Source: Deltaproteobacteria bacterium
Lineage (GTDB): Bacteria; Desulfobacterota; Desulfobacteria; Desulfobacterales; B30-G6
Reading direction: 5' to 3'
Assembly (NCBI GenBank): GCA_022340465.1
Contig: JAJDNW010000024.1
Coordinates: 1 to 64,000 of the forward strand
Length of the DNA: 64,000 nucleotides
Below are positions 34,574-43,211 of this stretch, in pieces (the first letter of the stretch is position 1; each line of letters opens with the position of its first letter). The position numbers and the translations under genes are program-made. The notes below the pieces were generated by a model. The model had not been told where the DNA came from and made no database searches. It saw only the letters and a list, made by a program, of their open reading frames with translations.

Positions 34574-36274
34574 ATGAAAAACCAGTTTAACGACATCGGC
34601 AAGTCCACGGCGCACAGGGCATTTATCAATGGTCGTATCTACACGCTCGACCGGAAACAACCCTGGGCGGAATCCGTTGCGGTGAGGGATGGAAGGATTA
34701 CCTTTGTCGGCAGTTCCTCGGCGTTGGAAGAGACCGTCGGACCTGAAACCGAGGTAGTCGACCTGGACGGGAAGATGATGTTGCCGGGGTTTATCGACAG
34801 CCATGCGCATGTCTCCTGGACCACCAACGAGGCCGCCAGTCTGGAGATGTTTCACCTGGATTCATTGGAAGCCTATCTCGAGGCCGTCGGAAATTTTGCC
34901 GCCGACCATCCGGAGCACGACGTCATCTACGGCGCTGGATGGCACAACAACCTTTTTCCGCCGTCCGGACCCGTCAAGGAGGACCTGGACACCATTGTTC
35001 CGGACCGACCGGTTTGTCTGACGTCCGAAGACGGCCATTTTTCCTGGGTAAATTCCAAGACCATTGCCCGGGCGGGGATTACCCGCGAAACCCCCAACCC
35101 CGCCGGCGGTGTCATCGAAAGGGATCCCGGGACCGGAGAACCCAGCGGCACCTTTCGTGAGACCGCCAGGGATCTCGTCCAGAACGTACTGCCGCCGTTT
35201 ACGGTCGATCAACTCAAGGGCAGTATCCGCAATTTCATGCAGGAAGCCGCCAGGGTCGGCATCACGAGCGTGCACGACCCCCTGTTGATTCTGCCTGAGG
35301 CCGCCGGCCAGTTGAACGGATTCGGCGCCGTGCGCAACAACATCCAGGCCTACGCGGAGTTGGCGCGTGACGGAGAACTGACCTTGCGGGTCCGGGGAAC
35401 GGTGCTGACCGACCCCACCCTCGACGCCGGCCAGGTGCGGGCCATCACGTCCGCCTGCAACCGGAATGCCGACCCCCTGTTTCAGGTTGCCGGGATCAAG
35501 GTGTTTGTCGACGGGGTGGTGGAAGGCGGAACCGCCTATCTTCTGGAACCCTATGCGCATATGCCGGAGTCCCGCGGCGAGCCCCTGTGGACGCAGGAAG
35601 GCCTGAATCTTTTGTTTGAGGAAGCGGATCGCGACAGGCTGCAAATTCATATCCACGCCATCGGAGACGCGGCTATCCGCATGTCTCTGGATGCACTGGA
35701 ATATGCGCGTAAAAAAAACGGGAGCCTCCATTCCCGGCACCTGATCACACACCTTCAACTTCTGGATCGGGCCGACATTGCCCGCATGGCGGCCCTGAAG
35801 GTGATCGGCGTTCCCCAGCCTTTCTGGCATGTCAAGGGAAGCTATTTTTACGACCTGGAAGTCGCCTATCTGGGTGAGGGCCGCGCCCTGAGGGAATACC
35901 CCATGAAGAGCCTGTCCGATGCCGGCATTCTTTTAGCCGGCGCCAGCGACTATCCCGTGCAAGTGCCCAGCCCGCCGCTGCTGGGCATCGCCCTGGGGGT
36001 GACACGGTGTGAGCCCGGGGAAACCGACCCCGAGGAAATCCTGGGTCCGGAGGAACGCATGAGCGTCGAGGAGATGATCGCCTGCTTCACCATCAACGGT
36101 GCCCGTGCCAACTTCATGGAAAACGAGACCGGTTCCATCGAAGTCGGCAAAAAGGCCGATATGGTTGTGCTGGAAAACAACCTGTTCGATATTCCAGCTG
36201 GCACCATCCCTGAGACCAGGGTGCTGATGACGGTTTTTGAAGGCCGGACCGTGCACCGCGCTGCCTCGATATAA
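34574..36274 (+). CDS. amidohydrolase family 3 protein (YtcJ-like)
   Basis: 566 residues. Metal-dependent hydrolase: LPGFIDSHAHVSW holds the first metal ligands, FVDGVVEGGTAYL and IHIHAIGDAAIRM follow, and TINGARANFMENETGSIEVG is the C-terminal beta-sandwich block of the YtcJ/amidohydrolase-3 group. These enzymes hydrolyse amide or N-formyl-type bonds; the specific substrate is unknown. GAAGGAATACA precedes the ATG. It is the first gene of an operon with a putrescine-type aminotransferase and a saccharopine-dehydrogenase-like enzyme, so an N-acylated amine or polyamine conjugate is a reasonable guess. No signal peptide, so cytoplasmic. Confidence 0.85.
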   Translation: MKNQFNDIGKSTAHRAFINGRIYTLDRKQPWAESVAVRDGRITFVGSSSALEETVGPETEVVDLDGKMMLPGFIDSHAHVSWTTNEAASLEMFHLDSLEAYLEAVGNFAADHPEHDVIYGAGWHNNLFPPSGPVKEDLDTIVPDRPVCLTSEDGHFSWVNSKTIARAGITRETPNPAGGVIERDPGTGEPSGTFRETARDLVQNVLPPFTVDQLKGSIRNFMQEAARVGITSVHDPLLILPEAAGQLNGFGAVRNNIQAYAELARDGELTLRVRGTVLTDPTLDAGQVRAITSACNRNADPLFQVAGIKVFVDGVVEGGTAYLLEPYAHMPESRGEPLWTQEGLNLLFEEADRDRLQIHIHAIGDAAIRMSLDALEYARKKNGSLHSRHLITHLQLLDRADIARMAALKVIGVPQPFWHVKGSYFYDLEVAYLGEGRALREYPMKSLSDAGILLAGASDYPVQVPSPPLLGIALGVTRCEPGETDPEEILGPEERMSVEEMIACFTINGARANFMENETGSIEVGKKADMVVLENNLFDIPAGTIPETRVLMTVFEGRTVHRAASI

Positions 36275-36325
36275 AGGATGCGCGTTTAGAAAAAATGTAT
36301 AAGAACCAAAAAAAAGGAGGAATCC

Positions 36326-37678
36326 ATGACCGCATATAAAAACGAGGTTATAAAAGAAGCGACCAGAATTTTGGATTACATTCTCAAGGAGGAATTGGCG
36401 GAAGAAGAAAAGGACCGCATCACTGCCGACTCCATCGAGAACTTCAACGAGCACGTCAACCCGGGTTGGCTGGAATACCGCAAGTCCGTTTCCACGGATG
36501 CCGCCTTCGTGGAATGGACGGATTCCCAGGAAACCTTTATGGACACCCATGGAAACGAATTTATCGACTGCCTGGGCGGCTTCGGCGTCTATACCGCCGG
36601 ACACCGCAATCCTGAAATCCTCAAGGCGGTTCAGGCACAGCTCAGCCGCTACGCCCTGCACAGCCAGGAACTTGTCGATCCGTTACGGGGATATCTGGCC
36701 AAGCTTGTCGCCATGTGCACACCGGGAGACCTGCAATACGCCTTTTTCTGCAACGGCGGGGCCGAAGCCGTGGAAATGGCCCTGAAACTGGCACGGCTGG
36801 CATCCGGCAAGCACTACTACATTTCCACGGTCAACGGTTTCCACGGCAAATCACTGGGGGCCGTCTCCGCCACCGGGAAGGGCACCTACCGGAAACCGTA
36901 TATGCCCATCATCCAGGGGGTTCAGCATGTGGAATTCGGCAATGCCGATGCGGCTGAAGCGGCCATCAAGAATCTGATTGCCGTCGGGGAAACCGTGGCC
37001 GGTATGATCGTCGAGCCGATTCAGGGTGAGGCCGGCATTGTCCTGCCGCCGGAGGGTTATCTTAAACGGCTCCGGGAAATCTGCGACCAGTACGGCGTGT
37101 TTCTGATATTCGACGAGATTCAGACCGGTATGGGGCGCACCGGCACCCTGTGGGCCTGTGAGGGCTATGACGTGGTGCCGGACATCATGACCTTCGGCAA
37201 GGCCTTCGGGGGTGGGATCATGCCCATTACCGGCATCATAGCCCGCCCGCACCTGTGGACGGATGAGCTCAAGGAAAACCCCTGGATACTGGGGTCGCCC
37301 ACATTCGGCGGGAACCCCCTGGCCTGTGCCGCAGCTATTGCCGCCATTAAATTTACGGTTGAAAACGACCTTCCCGCACAGATCAAGGAAAAGGGCGACT
37401 ATTTCATGGAAAAACTTGTCGCTCTGCAGAAAAAGCACGCCATTCTGGTGGATGTCCGCGGCAAGGGCTTTCTGATCGGCCTCGAATACCCGACCCCGGA
37501 GATGGGTTGGGCCGTTTCCAAGGGGCTGTTCAAGAGGGGCGTAATGACCGGCGGAACCCTGAACAACGCCAAGGTCAATCGCATCGAACCCCCCGGAATC
37601 TTGAGCTACGAAACCATCGATACGATCATCGAAAAACTGGATGAAACCCTGGCTGAGGTGACCGAAGCATTCAAATAA
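36326..37678 (+). CDS. patA: class III aminotransferase, putrescine aminotransferase-like
   Basis: 450 residues, strikingly like E. coli PatA/YgjG along its length: EHVNPGWLEYRKSVST, EFIDCLGGFGVYTAGHRNP, HSQELVDPLR, EPIQGEAGIVLPPEGYL, DEIQTGMGRTG and the PLP-lysine block MTFGKAFGGGIMP. It would convert putrescine (or cadaverine) plus 2-oxoglutarate to the aminoaldehyde and glutamate. A strong AAAAGGAGG site precedes the start. It lies 51 bases after the amidohydrolase gene and about 90 bases before the dehydrogenase gene, on the same strand. Close relatives also use ornithine-like diamines, so substrate is likely rather than certain. Confidence 0.88.
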   Translation: MTAYKNEVIKEATRILDYILKEELAEEEKDRITADSIENFNEHVNPGWLEYRKSVSTDAAFVEWTDSQETFMDTHGNEFIDCLGGFGVYTAGHRNPEILKAVQAQLSRYALHSQELVDPLRGYLAKLVAMCTPGDLQYAFFCNGGAEAVEMALKLARLASGKHYYISTVNGFHGKSLGAVSATGKGTYRKPYMPIIQGVQHVEFGNADAAEAAIKNLIAVGETVAGMIVEPIQGEAGIVLPPEGYLKRLREICDQYGVFLIFDEIQTGMGRTGTLWACEGYDVVPDIMTFGKAFGGGIMPITGIIARPHLWTDELKENPWILGSPTFGGNPLACAAAIAAIKFTVENDLPAQIKEKGDYFMEKLVALQKKHAILVDVRGKGFLIGLEYPTPEMGWAVSKGLFKRGVMTGGTLNNAKVNRIEPPGILSYETIDTIIEKLDETLAEVTEAFK

Positions 37679-37770
37679 TAATTCTTCCATACGAACAATG
37701 TCAGGAAGGATGAAATAAGATTGTTTATTCGCTTTTTAACTGTTCATTAATGGTGAAGGATGGAAGAATT

Positions 37771-38982
37771 ATGAAAAAAACAGTGATCGTCATGGGGACC
37801 GGTGCACAGGGCGGCACGATCGCCATGCGCTTGAATGAAGAGCCGAACGTGGAAAAAATTATCTGCGCCGACTATGATCTGGATGCGGCCAAGCGTTATG
37901 AAAAGATGCTCGACAAGGCGGTCGCCGTCAAGGTCGACGCCAGCAATCCGAAAGAGATCGTGGCGGCCTCGGAGGGCGCAGAACTCATCGTCAACGGTTT
38001 GCCCCCGGACTTCAACGCAGCGGTCATGGAGGCCGCTTTGGCCAGGGGCATGCACTATCAGGATATGGCATCCGGTCCCGTGGCCGATATCGATTTTGTA
38101 GGCGCCGTAAAGCGTCAGCTGGCCCTGGATGATAAATTCAAGGCGGCCGGTCTGAGCGCCCTGATCAATACAGGGTCGGCGCCCGGACTGGTGAATGTGA
38201 TCGCCAGAAACGCCGCCGACAAGCTGGACCAACCCGAAACCATCGACATATACATCTATGACGGTATCTGGACGAACAGGTTTATCCCCTTCTGGTGGTC
38301 GCCGGAAACGGCCTTCGGCGATATGGCAGCCGAGCCGATAAGATACGAGAACGGCGAATACAAGAAGGTGCCGCCTTTCAACAACCCGGAAATGATCGAC
38401 TTCAAAGGTTTGGGCCCCCGCAGGATGGTGGATCACGAGCATGAAGAGCCGGTGACCTTCGGTCTGTTTTTCAAAGGGTTGAAAAGGGCCAATTTCAAAT
38501 ATGGCGGACCTGCCTGCAATATGGCGGAATCCTTTTATAAAATGGGCCTCTTGGGGACGGAACCCGTTGAGGTGAACGGCAGCAAAATTGTTCCCCTAGA
38601 CCTGGTGTGCCGCCTGACGCCACCGGCGCCCTCGGACCCGGACACCATCCGGGAGGCGCTTTCCGAGGGTATGGCTCTGGAAGAGGGTGCCAGCCTGGTG
38701 CGTGTCAAGGGCCAGAAAAACGGACAACCGGTCTGTCTGGACAACTATATCAATGCGCCGGGCTTGACGGAAGCATTCGAAAAATATGGCATAACCCATG
38801 AATCCTTTGTAACGGGACAGTCGGCATTTCTTTTCACCAAGCTTTTCGTGAACGCCAAAATAGACATTCGGGGGGTGTTTCCGCCGGAAGTGCTTGAGGT
38901 GGATGCCAGGGAATATTATCTGAAAGAGGCTGCCGCCTTGGGTATCACCGTGGATGAGATCGTGGAGACCCGGCTTTACTGA
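37771..38982 (+). CDS. saccharopine-dehydrogenase-family oxidoreductase (copy 3)
   Basis: 403 residues from ATG 37771 (GGAAGAATT upstream). Rossmann motif KKTVIVMGTGAQGGTIAMRL (2-21), then IICADYDLDAAKRYEKML. NTGSAPGLVNVIARNAADKL and PFWWSPETAFGDMAAEPIRY match copy 2, and the C-termini are also alike. It probably reduces or oxidises the imine/aldehyde product made by the aminotransferase just upstream, but this is inferred from position. It is the last gene of the operon; the 219 bases after it, up to tatA, contain no gene I can identify. Confidence 0.82.
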   Translation: MKKTVIVMGTGAQGGTIAMRLNEEPNVEKIICADYDLDAAKRYEKMLDKAVAVKVDASNPKEIVAASEGAELIVNGLPPDFNAAVMEAALARGMHYQDMASGPVADIDFVGAVKRQLALDDKFKAAGLSALINTGSAPGLVNVIARNAADKLDQPETIDIYIYDGIWTNRFIPFWWSPETAFGDMAAEPIRYENGEYKKVPPFNNPEMIDFKGLGPRRMVDHEHEEPVTFGLFFKGLKRANFKYGGPACNMAESFYKMGLLGTEPVEVNGSKIVPLDLVCRLTPPAPSDPDTIREALSEGMALEEGASLVRVKGQKNGQPVCLDNYINAPGLTEAFEKYGITHESFVTGQSAFLFTKLFVNAKIDIRGVFPPEVLEVDAREYYLKEAAALGITVDEIVETRLY

Positions 38983-39201
38983 TGCCGCACCCCTCGGCCG
39001 GCTGGCTTTTACCTTGTTATTGGTTATAGGTCCGAAGATCTATTCTCAAGGAAAGATTGACAGTGATCGGGGCCGGTGGTATATTGATTTGGTATAGTTA
39101 GTATTAATAAAATAATTTAAGCGGGTTATTGCGAGATACCCGGTTGCTGCGGTTCAAGAAAAAAGATCTGCGGTGGCGGGGGTTCCGCACAGGAGGTTTG
39201 A

Positions 39202-39387
39202 ATGTTTGGAATAGGTATGCCCGAACTGATTATCATCCTTGTCATCATTCTCATCATTTTCGGTGCAGGAAAACTGCCGGAGATCGGCGGTGGAATGGGA
39301 AAAGCCATAAAGAATTTCAAAAGCGCTACCACTGAAGCCGAGAGAAAAGAAGCAGAAAAAATCGAAGAGGAAAAAAAAGAAGCCTAA
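39202..39387 (+). CDS. tatA: twin-arginine translocase subunit TatA
   Basis: 61 residues: a short N-terminus with one membrane helix ([20 protein letters not shown]), the conserved FG hinge, an amphipathic helix ([14 protein letters not shown]) and an acidic/basic tail, exactly the TatA/E pattern. It forms the pore that exports folded proteins with TatB/TatC, which are not here. AGGAGGTTTGA precedes the ATG. It may be co-transcribed with the GNAT gene eight bases downstream. Confidence 0.92.
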   Translation: MFGIGMPELIIILVIILIIFGAGKLPEIGGGMGKAIKNFKSATTEAERKEAEKIEEEKKEA

Positions 39388-39394
39388 TCCCCCA

Positions 39395-40396
39395 TTGCCA
39401 AAGCTCTATATAGAAGAATATACAAAAACCCTTGCAGGCAAGTCTGTTTGTATTGCCTGCAGGGAAGGCATCCTCAGAGATCATTTCCAAGACATCATAG
39501 CGGATATAAAATTTCTAAACCGGCAGGGGGTCCATACGATCCTCTTCCACAACATGCCCAACCGTTTTTCCAACCAGAAGCATTTTCGAGAACTGTCATC
39601 CCGGTTGCCGGAAACCAGAATCGTAAAAGTCCTGCCGGATATCGATTTCTATAACTTTGTTCTCGATTTCGAACCGCATGTGCACAAGCTTATCTTCCTG
39701 GAAAGAAAATTTCTGATGGACCATCAGGGCGTTAAAATCAACGCCATCAACACCGGCAGATTCATGGAGGCGTTCGGCGGTTATACCGACTTCATTGCCA
39801 ACGTCAATTTCAGGGACGCATTGGAAAAGATCTGCCGCAAGATAGACAGCGGCCAATGCGAACGTGCGCACATCCTGCCAGCTGGAAAGCATAGTATCAA
39901 ACACGAACTGTTCACCATCGAGGGATCCGGAACCCTGATCGCCAACAATTTCGAGGAATCTTTCAGCGTTGTCGCCACTCGGCGCGAAGTCGAGATTATA
40001 TTCGGCATCCTGAACATGTACAAGCACGAGTCGTATCTAAAACCGCGCAGCCTCGAATATATCCAGGAAAAAAGGGATGCATTCTATGTAACCAAGATCG
40101 ACGGTATCATCGTGGGGTGTGTCGAAAAAAAGGTCATCGATGACGAAACCGTAGAACTGGGGGCTGTCGCCATTTCTACAAAATTCATCAATCAACGGGT
40201 GGGTGTATTCACAATCAACGCATTTATAGATAAAATGGCCGTAGAAGGATACCGGTGTTTTATCTCCCTGACCAGCAATCCCCAGCTGGGAAGATTGTAC
40301 AAACGAATGGGCTTCAGCAGGGGGCTTTTCCCGCGATACGCTGCAAGGCAGGACCAGTCCCCGGGCGTTACCATGTACGTTAAGGAGATTGGATGA
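39395..40396 (+). CDS. N-acetylglutamate-synthase-like GNAT protein
   Basis: 333 residues, with TTG 39395 as the only plausible start near the upstream stop. The N-terminal ~160 residues have an amino-acid-kinase-like look, and the C-terminal ~150 (ESYLKPRSLEYIQEKRDAFY, ELGAVAIS, FISLTSNPQLGRLYKRMGF) form a GNAT domain. This arrangement resembles ArgA-type N-acetylglutamate synthases, although the kinase-like part is divergent and ArgA function is only a guess. It overlaps the next gene by four bases (ATGA), so they are translationally coupled. Confidence 0.6.
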   Translation: MPKLYIEEYTKTLAGKSVCIACREGILRDHFQDIIADIKFLNRQGVHTILFHNMPNRFSNQKHFRELSSRLPETRIVKVLPDIDFYNFVLDFEPHVHKLIFLERKFLMDHQGVKINAINTGRFMEAFGGYTDFIANVNFRDALEKICRKIDSGQCERAHILPAGKHSIKHELFTIEGSGTLIANNFEESFSVVATRREVEIIFGILNMYKHESYLKPRSLEYIQEKRDAFYVTKIDGIIVGCVEKKVIDDETVELGAVAISTKFINQRVGVFTINAFIDKMAVEGYRCFISLTSNPQLGRLYKRMGFSRGLFPRYAARQDQSPGVTMYVKEIG

Positions 40397-40656
40397 AAGT
40401 CGTCAACCGGCTGGACAACAGCGAATTGAAACCAGATCAGATTCTTAGTGTTTATACCGGGCAGGCGTTCGGGCTGGCGGATGATAGCGCATATGAAACC
40501 GATCGCTTTGAAGCGTCTGTTCCGGACAGGATCATGCCCCGGGAACTGGTTCTGCACGAGCTCAATCTGCTGCAGATCGGGTTTACATTCTGGGTAAAAA
40601 TCGACACCGCAACAGGGGGTGGGGCAAAGTGGGTTCCCGCCAGAATCGACGCCTGA
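40393..40656 (+). CDS. small hypothetical protein
   Basis: 87 residues, starting with the ATGA overlap on the GNAT-like gene, which supports a real, coupled gene. No family is recognised. It is soluble, mixed alpha/beta in appearance, with no cysteines or signal. It could be an accessory to the GNAT protein. Confidence 0.55.
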   Translation: MKVVNRLDNSELKPDQILSVYTGQAFGLADDSAYETDRFEASVPDRIMPRELVLHELNLLQIGFTFWVKIDTATGGGAKWVPARIDA

Positions 40657-40754
40657 AGAAACGGGTTGATTAAAAAAAGATGGCGCATTTTACAGTATAG
40701 AATGATGCCGATCTGTCATGGGCAACCCATAGCAGACATCCTGTGATCCGCGCC

Positions 40755-41018
40755 CTACGGTTTCTTTCTCCACCCCTTCCGGCGCATGCACTCTTTAATC
40801 ATGCGCTGTTCCTCGGTGTGGTTGTGGAAGGAAAAATCCCGGCCGATGTCATCCCCGTAAATATCGGGGTCCTCCCTTATAATGGCCCTGACCTGCCTTT
40901 CGCAATCCCTGTGGTCACTGCCCCATTCAGAGCGCGGTTTGGTGGGGTGGTAGGTCGCGGTAGCGCATGCGGTAACCACGACGGCAAGCGCGAAAATGAG
41001 TACAGTTATTTTTTTCAT
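40755..41018 (-). CDS. small lipoprotein of unknown function
   Basis: 87 residues with a lipoprotein signal (LIFALAVVVTAC, Cys 18). The mature part contains DCERQVRAIIRE and ECMRRKGW, the pattern of small envelope lipoproteins with a conserved Cys pair and 'CMRxKGW' ending. Function unknown. GGAGAGGGG is upstream of its start. It is the only minus-strand gene between tatA/GNAT and the DUF6909-like gene. Confidence 0.65.
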   Translation of the reverse strand: MKKITVLIFALAVVVTACATATYHPTKPRSEWGSDHRDCERQVRAIIREDPDIYGDDIGRDFSFHNHTEEQRMIKECMRRKGWRKKP

Positions 41019-41088
41019 AACCCCTCTCCGGTAATACGACGAGGTTTGGAGATTTCCATTTTACCATTTGGTGCCGGTATAATCCACC

Positions 41089-42777
41089 TTACTCGTGCGA
41101 GAATATTTTTTCAAGAATCACTTTGGTAATCATGTAGGTCGGCTTGACCCCTTCCCTTCCCATGGCACCTGCGGCAAGGGTGTTTCCAGTGGCCAGAGGA
41201 TTGTCGGAGGCATAGTAGGCGTATCTCAATTTGACTTTGTTGGCGATGTTGCCCTTGATGATCGCGGCGCTGATTGCACGTTGATAATGGCCGCCCTCCA
41301 TTTCCAGCCCGACCGTCTTCCAGTCCGATTGGAAACGCTCCAGAACGTCCCGGTTCTGGAGTGAGGTTCCCAGGACCGTAACCATCGGACCGATGAAGAC
41401 ATTCACATCCTTGCTGAAGTCCGACCGGGTAAGTTCGTTCTCAAAAATGTAGTTGTCGGAGGTGCCTTCGAACACGTGGGCTGTCGCCAGCATGATGTCG
41501 CCTTTTTCTCCTGCCAGGATGCCGGCTTTGCCCATGACGGAAATGGATCTGACATTCATATAGCGGGTTGTGTTGTCGTAGGTGAAAGGGCGCAGGATAT
41601 TTTCCATTATTTCAAATGCCTGGGCTCCAAAGGCATAGTCCATAACTAGAAGAACAGGTTTTTCCCCGGGCAGTTCAGAGGGATCGAAACCCAATTCCGG
41701 GTGCCATTCCAGGCCTTCGAGCATCGCTGTGTCTATCAACTGGCAGTCGACGTGAGTGCCGGAATGATCGGTAAGCTCATACAGGCCGTGGGCTTTGCCT
41801 TTGTTGACAACCGCCTGCCGCATATCGCGGATGTGGTAGCAAAAATCATACAGAGGCGTTTCTGCCATATCTGATCGATTTTGTGCCTTGAAGGCGGCAT
41901 ATCCGTATAACAAATTGACCACACTGTGCAGGTTGGCACTGATTATGTGCAGCGGGCGGCCCAAAAGGTTGAGACGCTGCATTTGGGTCTTGATGTCTCC
42001 GGCCCACTGAATGCCGTATTTCTGGCGGCCGATGATGTTGATCAGCGAGGGGGTCAGGTAAACAACGACGGCATCGTCCAGGGAAGCGTTTTCTTCATCG
42101 ATGCGTTTGCCCAGCTGGTATATGGTGGAGAAAAGGCCGTTGTTGCTGCTGTGCTCCTTTTTCACTTTTTCCAGGTAGTCGTATGTTTCGCGTGTTTCCT
42201 GATAAGGACGTCCGAGGATGAGGCTGAGGTTCCACAGGGCCTGGTCCCGCCGGTTGCCATCCAACGCTTCGATGACCTCCATGGTTTTCTCCAGCGACCG
42301 CCACTCGATGGTCTGCACGTTCGTTTCCGTTTTCATGCGGGTGAAAATTTTTTTTGCTTCGCTGTACAAAAAGGTAAGGTGCGTGAGAATGTCGTAGATC
42401 TCACTCAGCCCTCTGGAAATGACGATACAGATTTCGTTGGTGCTGACCCGATAGGCTGTCCTCCGCCTTTTGAAGGGTTCGATCCTTTCGGCTTCGGAAT
42501 TTTCAAAAGGGTCTTCTTCTGTCAGGATGATCCGGTTGCATTCCTCAATGCCTCTGGGCAGCCGGTCCAGCACGTACTCCAGTCCCTTGAGTTCCACGAT
42601 CCTGGGATCGTTCATCGATCCGTAAATCTCGGGGCTGAGATTTTTCAAACAGGATTCGAGCTCCCGGCCCAGCTTTCCGGACAAGCGGTAGAATCCGCGC
42701 AACGCCAAGGCATCGGTGATGGTCTTGAACTCCCTTATAGCGTGCCGAGCCCTCTGGGAATCGGTCAATTCTTCCAT
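41089..42777 (-). CDS. large conserved protein, DUF6909-like
   Basis: 562 residues from ATG 42777 (AGGGAGACACGCC upstream); earlier in-frame starts add an unlikely 48-residue leader. I recognise it as resembling the uncharacterised DUF6909 family. Helical N-terminal half; the second half has VLLVMDYAFGAQAFEIMENI, SVMGKAGILAGEKGDIMLAT and VGLEMEGGHYQRAI, suggesting a nucleoside-phosphorylase-like or other Rossmann-type core. There is no signal peptide or membrane helix. No neighbour gives a function: a lone lipoprotein gene lies on one side and a divergent radical SAM gene on the other. Confidence 0.7.
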   Translation of the reverse strand: MEELTDSQRARHAIREFKTITDALALRGFYRLSGKLGRELESCLKNLSPEIYGSMNDPRIVELKGLEYVLDRLPRGIEECNRIILTEEDPFENSEAERIEPFKRRRTAYRVSTNEICIVISRGLSEIYDILTHLTFLYSEAKKIFTRMKTETNVQTIEWRSLEKTMEVIEALDGNRRDQALWNLSLILGRPYQETRETYDYLEKVKKEHSSNNGLFSTIYQLGKRIDEENASLDDAVVVYLTPSLINIIGRQKYGIQWAGDIKTQMQRLNLLGRPLHIISANLHSVVNLLYGYAAFKAQNRSDMAETPLYDFCYHIRDMRQAVVNKGKAHGLYELTDHSGTHVDCQLIDTAMLEGLEWHPELGFDPSELPGEKPVLLVMDYAFGAQAFEIMENILRPFTYDNTTRYMNVRSISVMGKAGILAGEKGDIMLATAHVFEGTSDNYIFENELTRSDFSKDVNVFIGPMVTVLGTSLQNRDVLERFQSDWKTVGLEMEGGHYQRAISAAIIKGNIANKVKLRYAYYASDNPLATGNTLAAGAMGREGVKPTYMITKVILEKIFSHE

Positions 42778-43211
42778 GGCGTGTCTCCCTGTATGATCTG
42801 CGTTGGAAGGGTCATCTTTTTTCCATCGTTCCTTTTCAGCTTTTCCAAGGGTAGGGTGCGTGTCAACAGGGACATATCCACCTCGCCTTTCTATCTGGCG
42901 GCGTGTGAAAGGGCAGCCCACAACAATTCACCCTCATGGTTGCATAAACAACATGGCAACGTGTATATAATGTTGAGGCTTCTTCAAGGCTTTTGCAATG
43001 TTGCGGTCAATATAGGTGATCATTCTGATGAAATCAACCACGGGGTTGACCCTGTGGGGTTTATTGCCTATGTTCTCCTCAACCTTAGGATTCCGTATTG
43101 AATTTTTCCGGCGCCAAGCCGCCAGCGGTCCATTCGGATGCAAGCAATGAGGCACCGACAATCGACGTGGCGACAGGAAGGGTCAGCCGGGAGTCAACGA
43201 AAGGATGCTGT
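42778..43211. other. intergenic region without identified genes
   Basis: 434 bases between two divergent genes. It contains an imperfect palindrome, CCACGGGGTT-GACCCTGTGG (8 of 10 pairs, near 43037-43056), and AT-rich stretches on either side of position 42970. I see no convincing -35/-10 pair on either strand and no tRNA or small ORF with a good ribosome site. Confidence 0.4.

Noticed and set aside
34862-35830. 322-residue open frame on the minus strand
   Set aside because: Antisense to the amidohydrolase, which has complete metal-site motifs.
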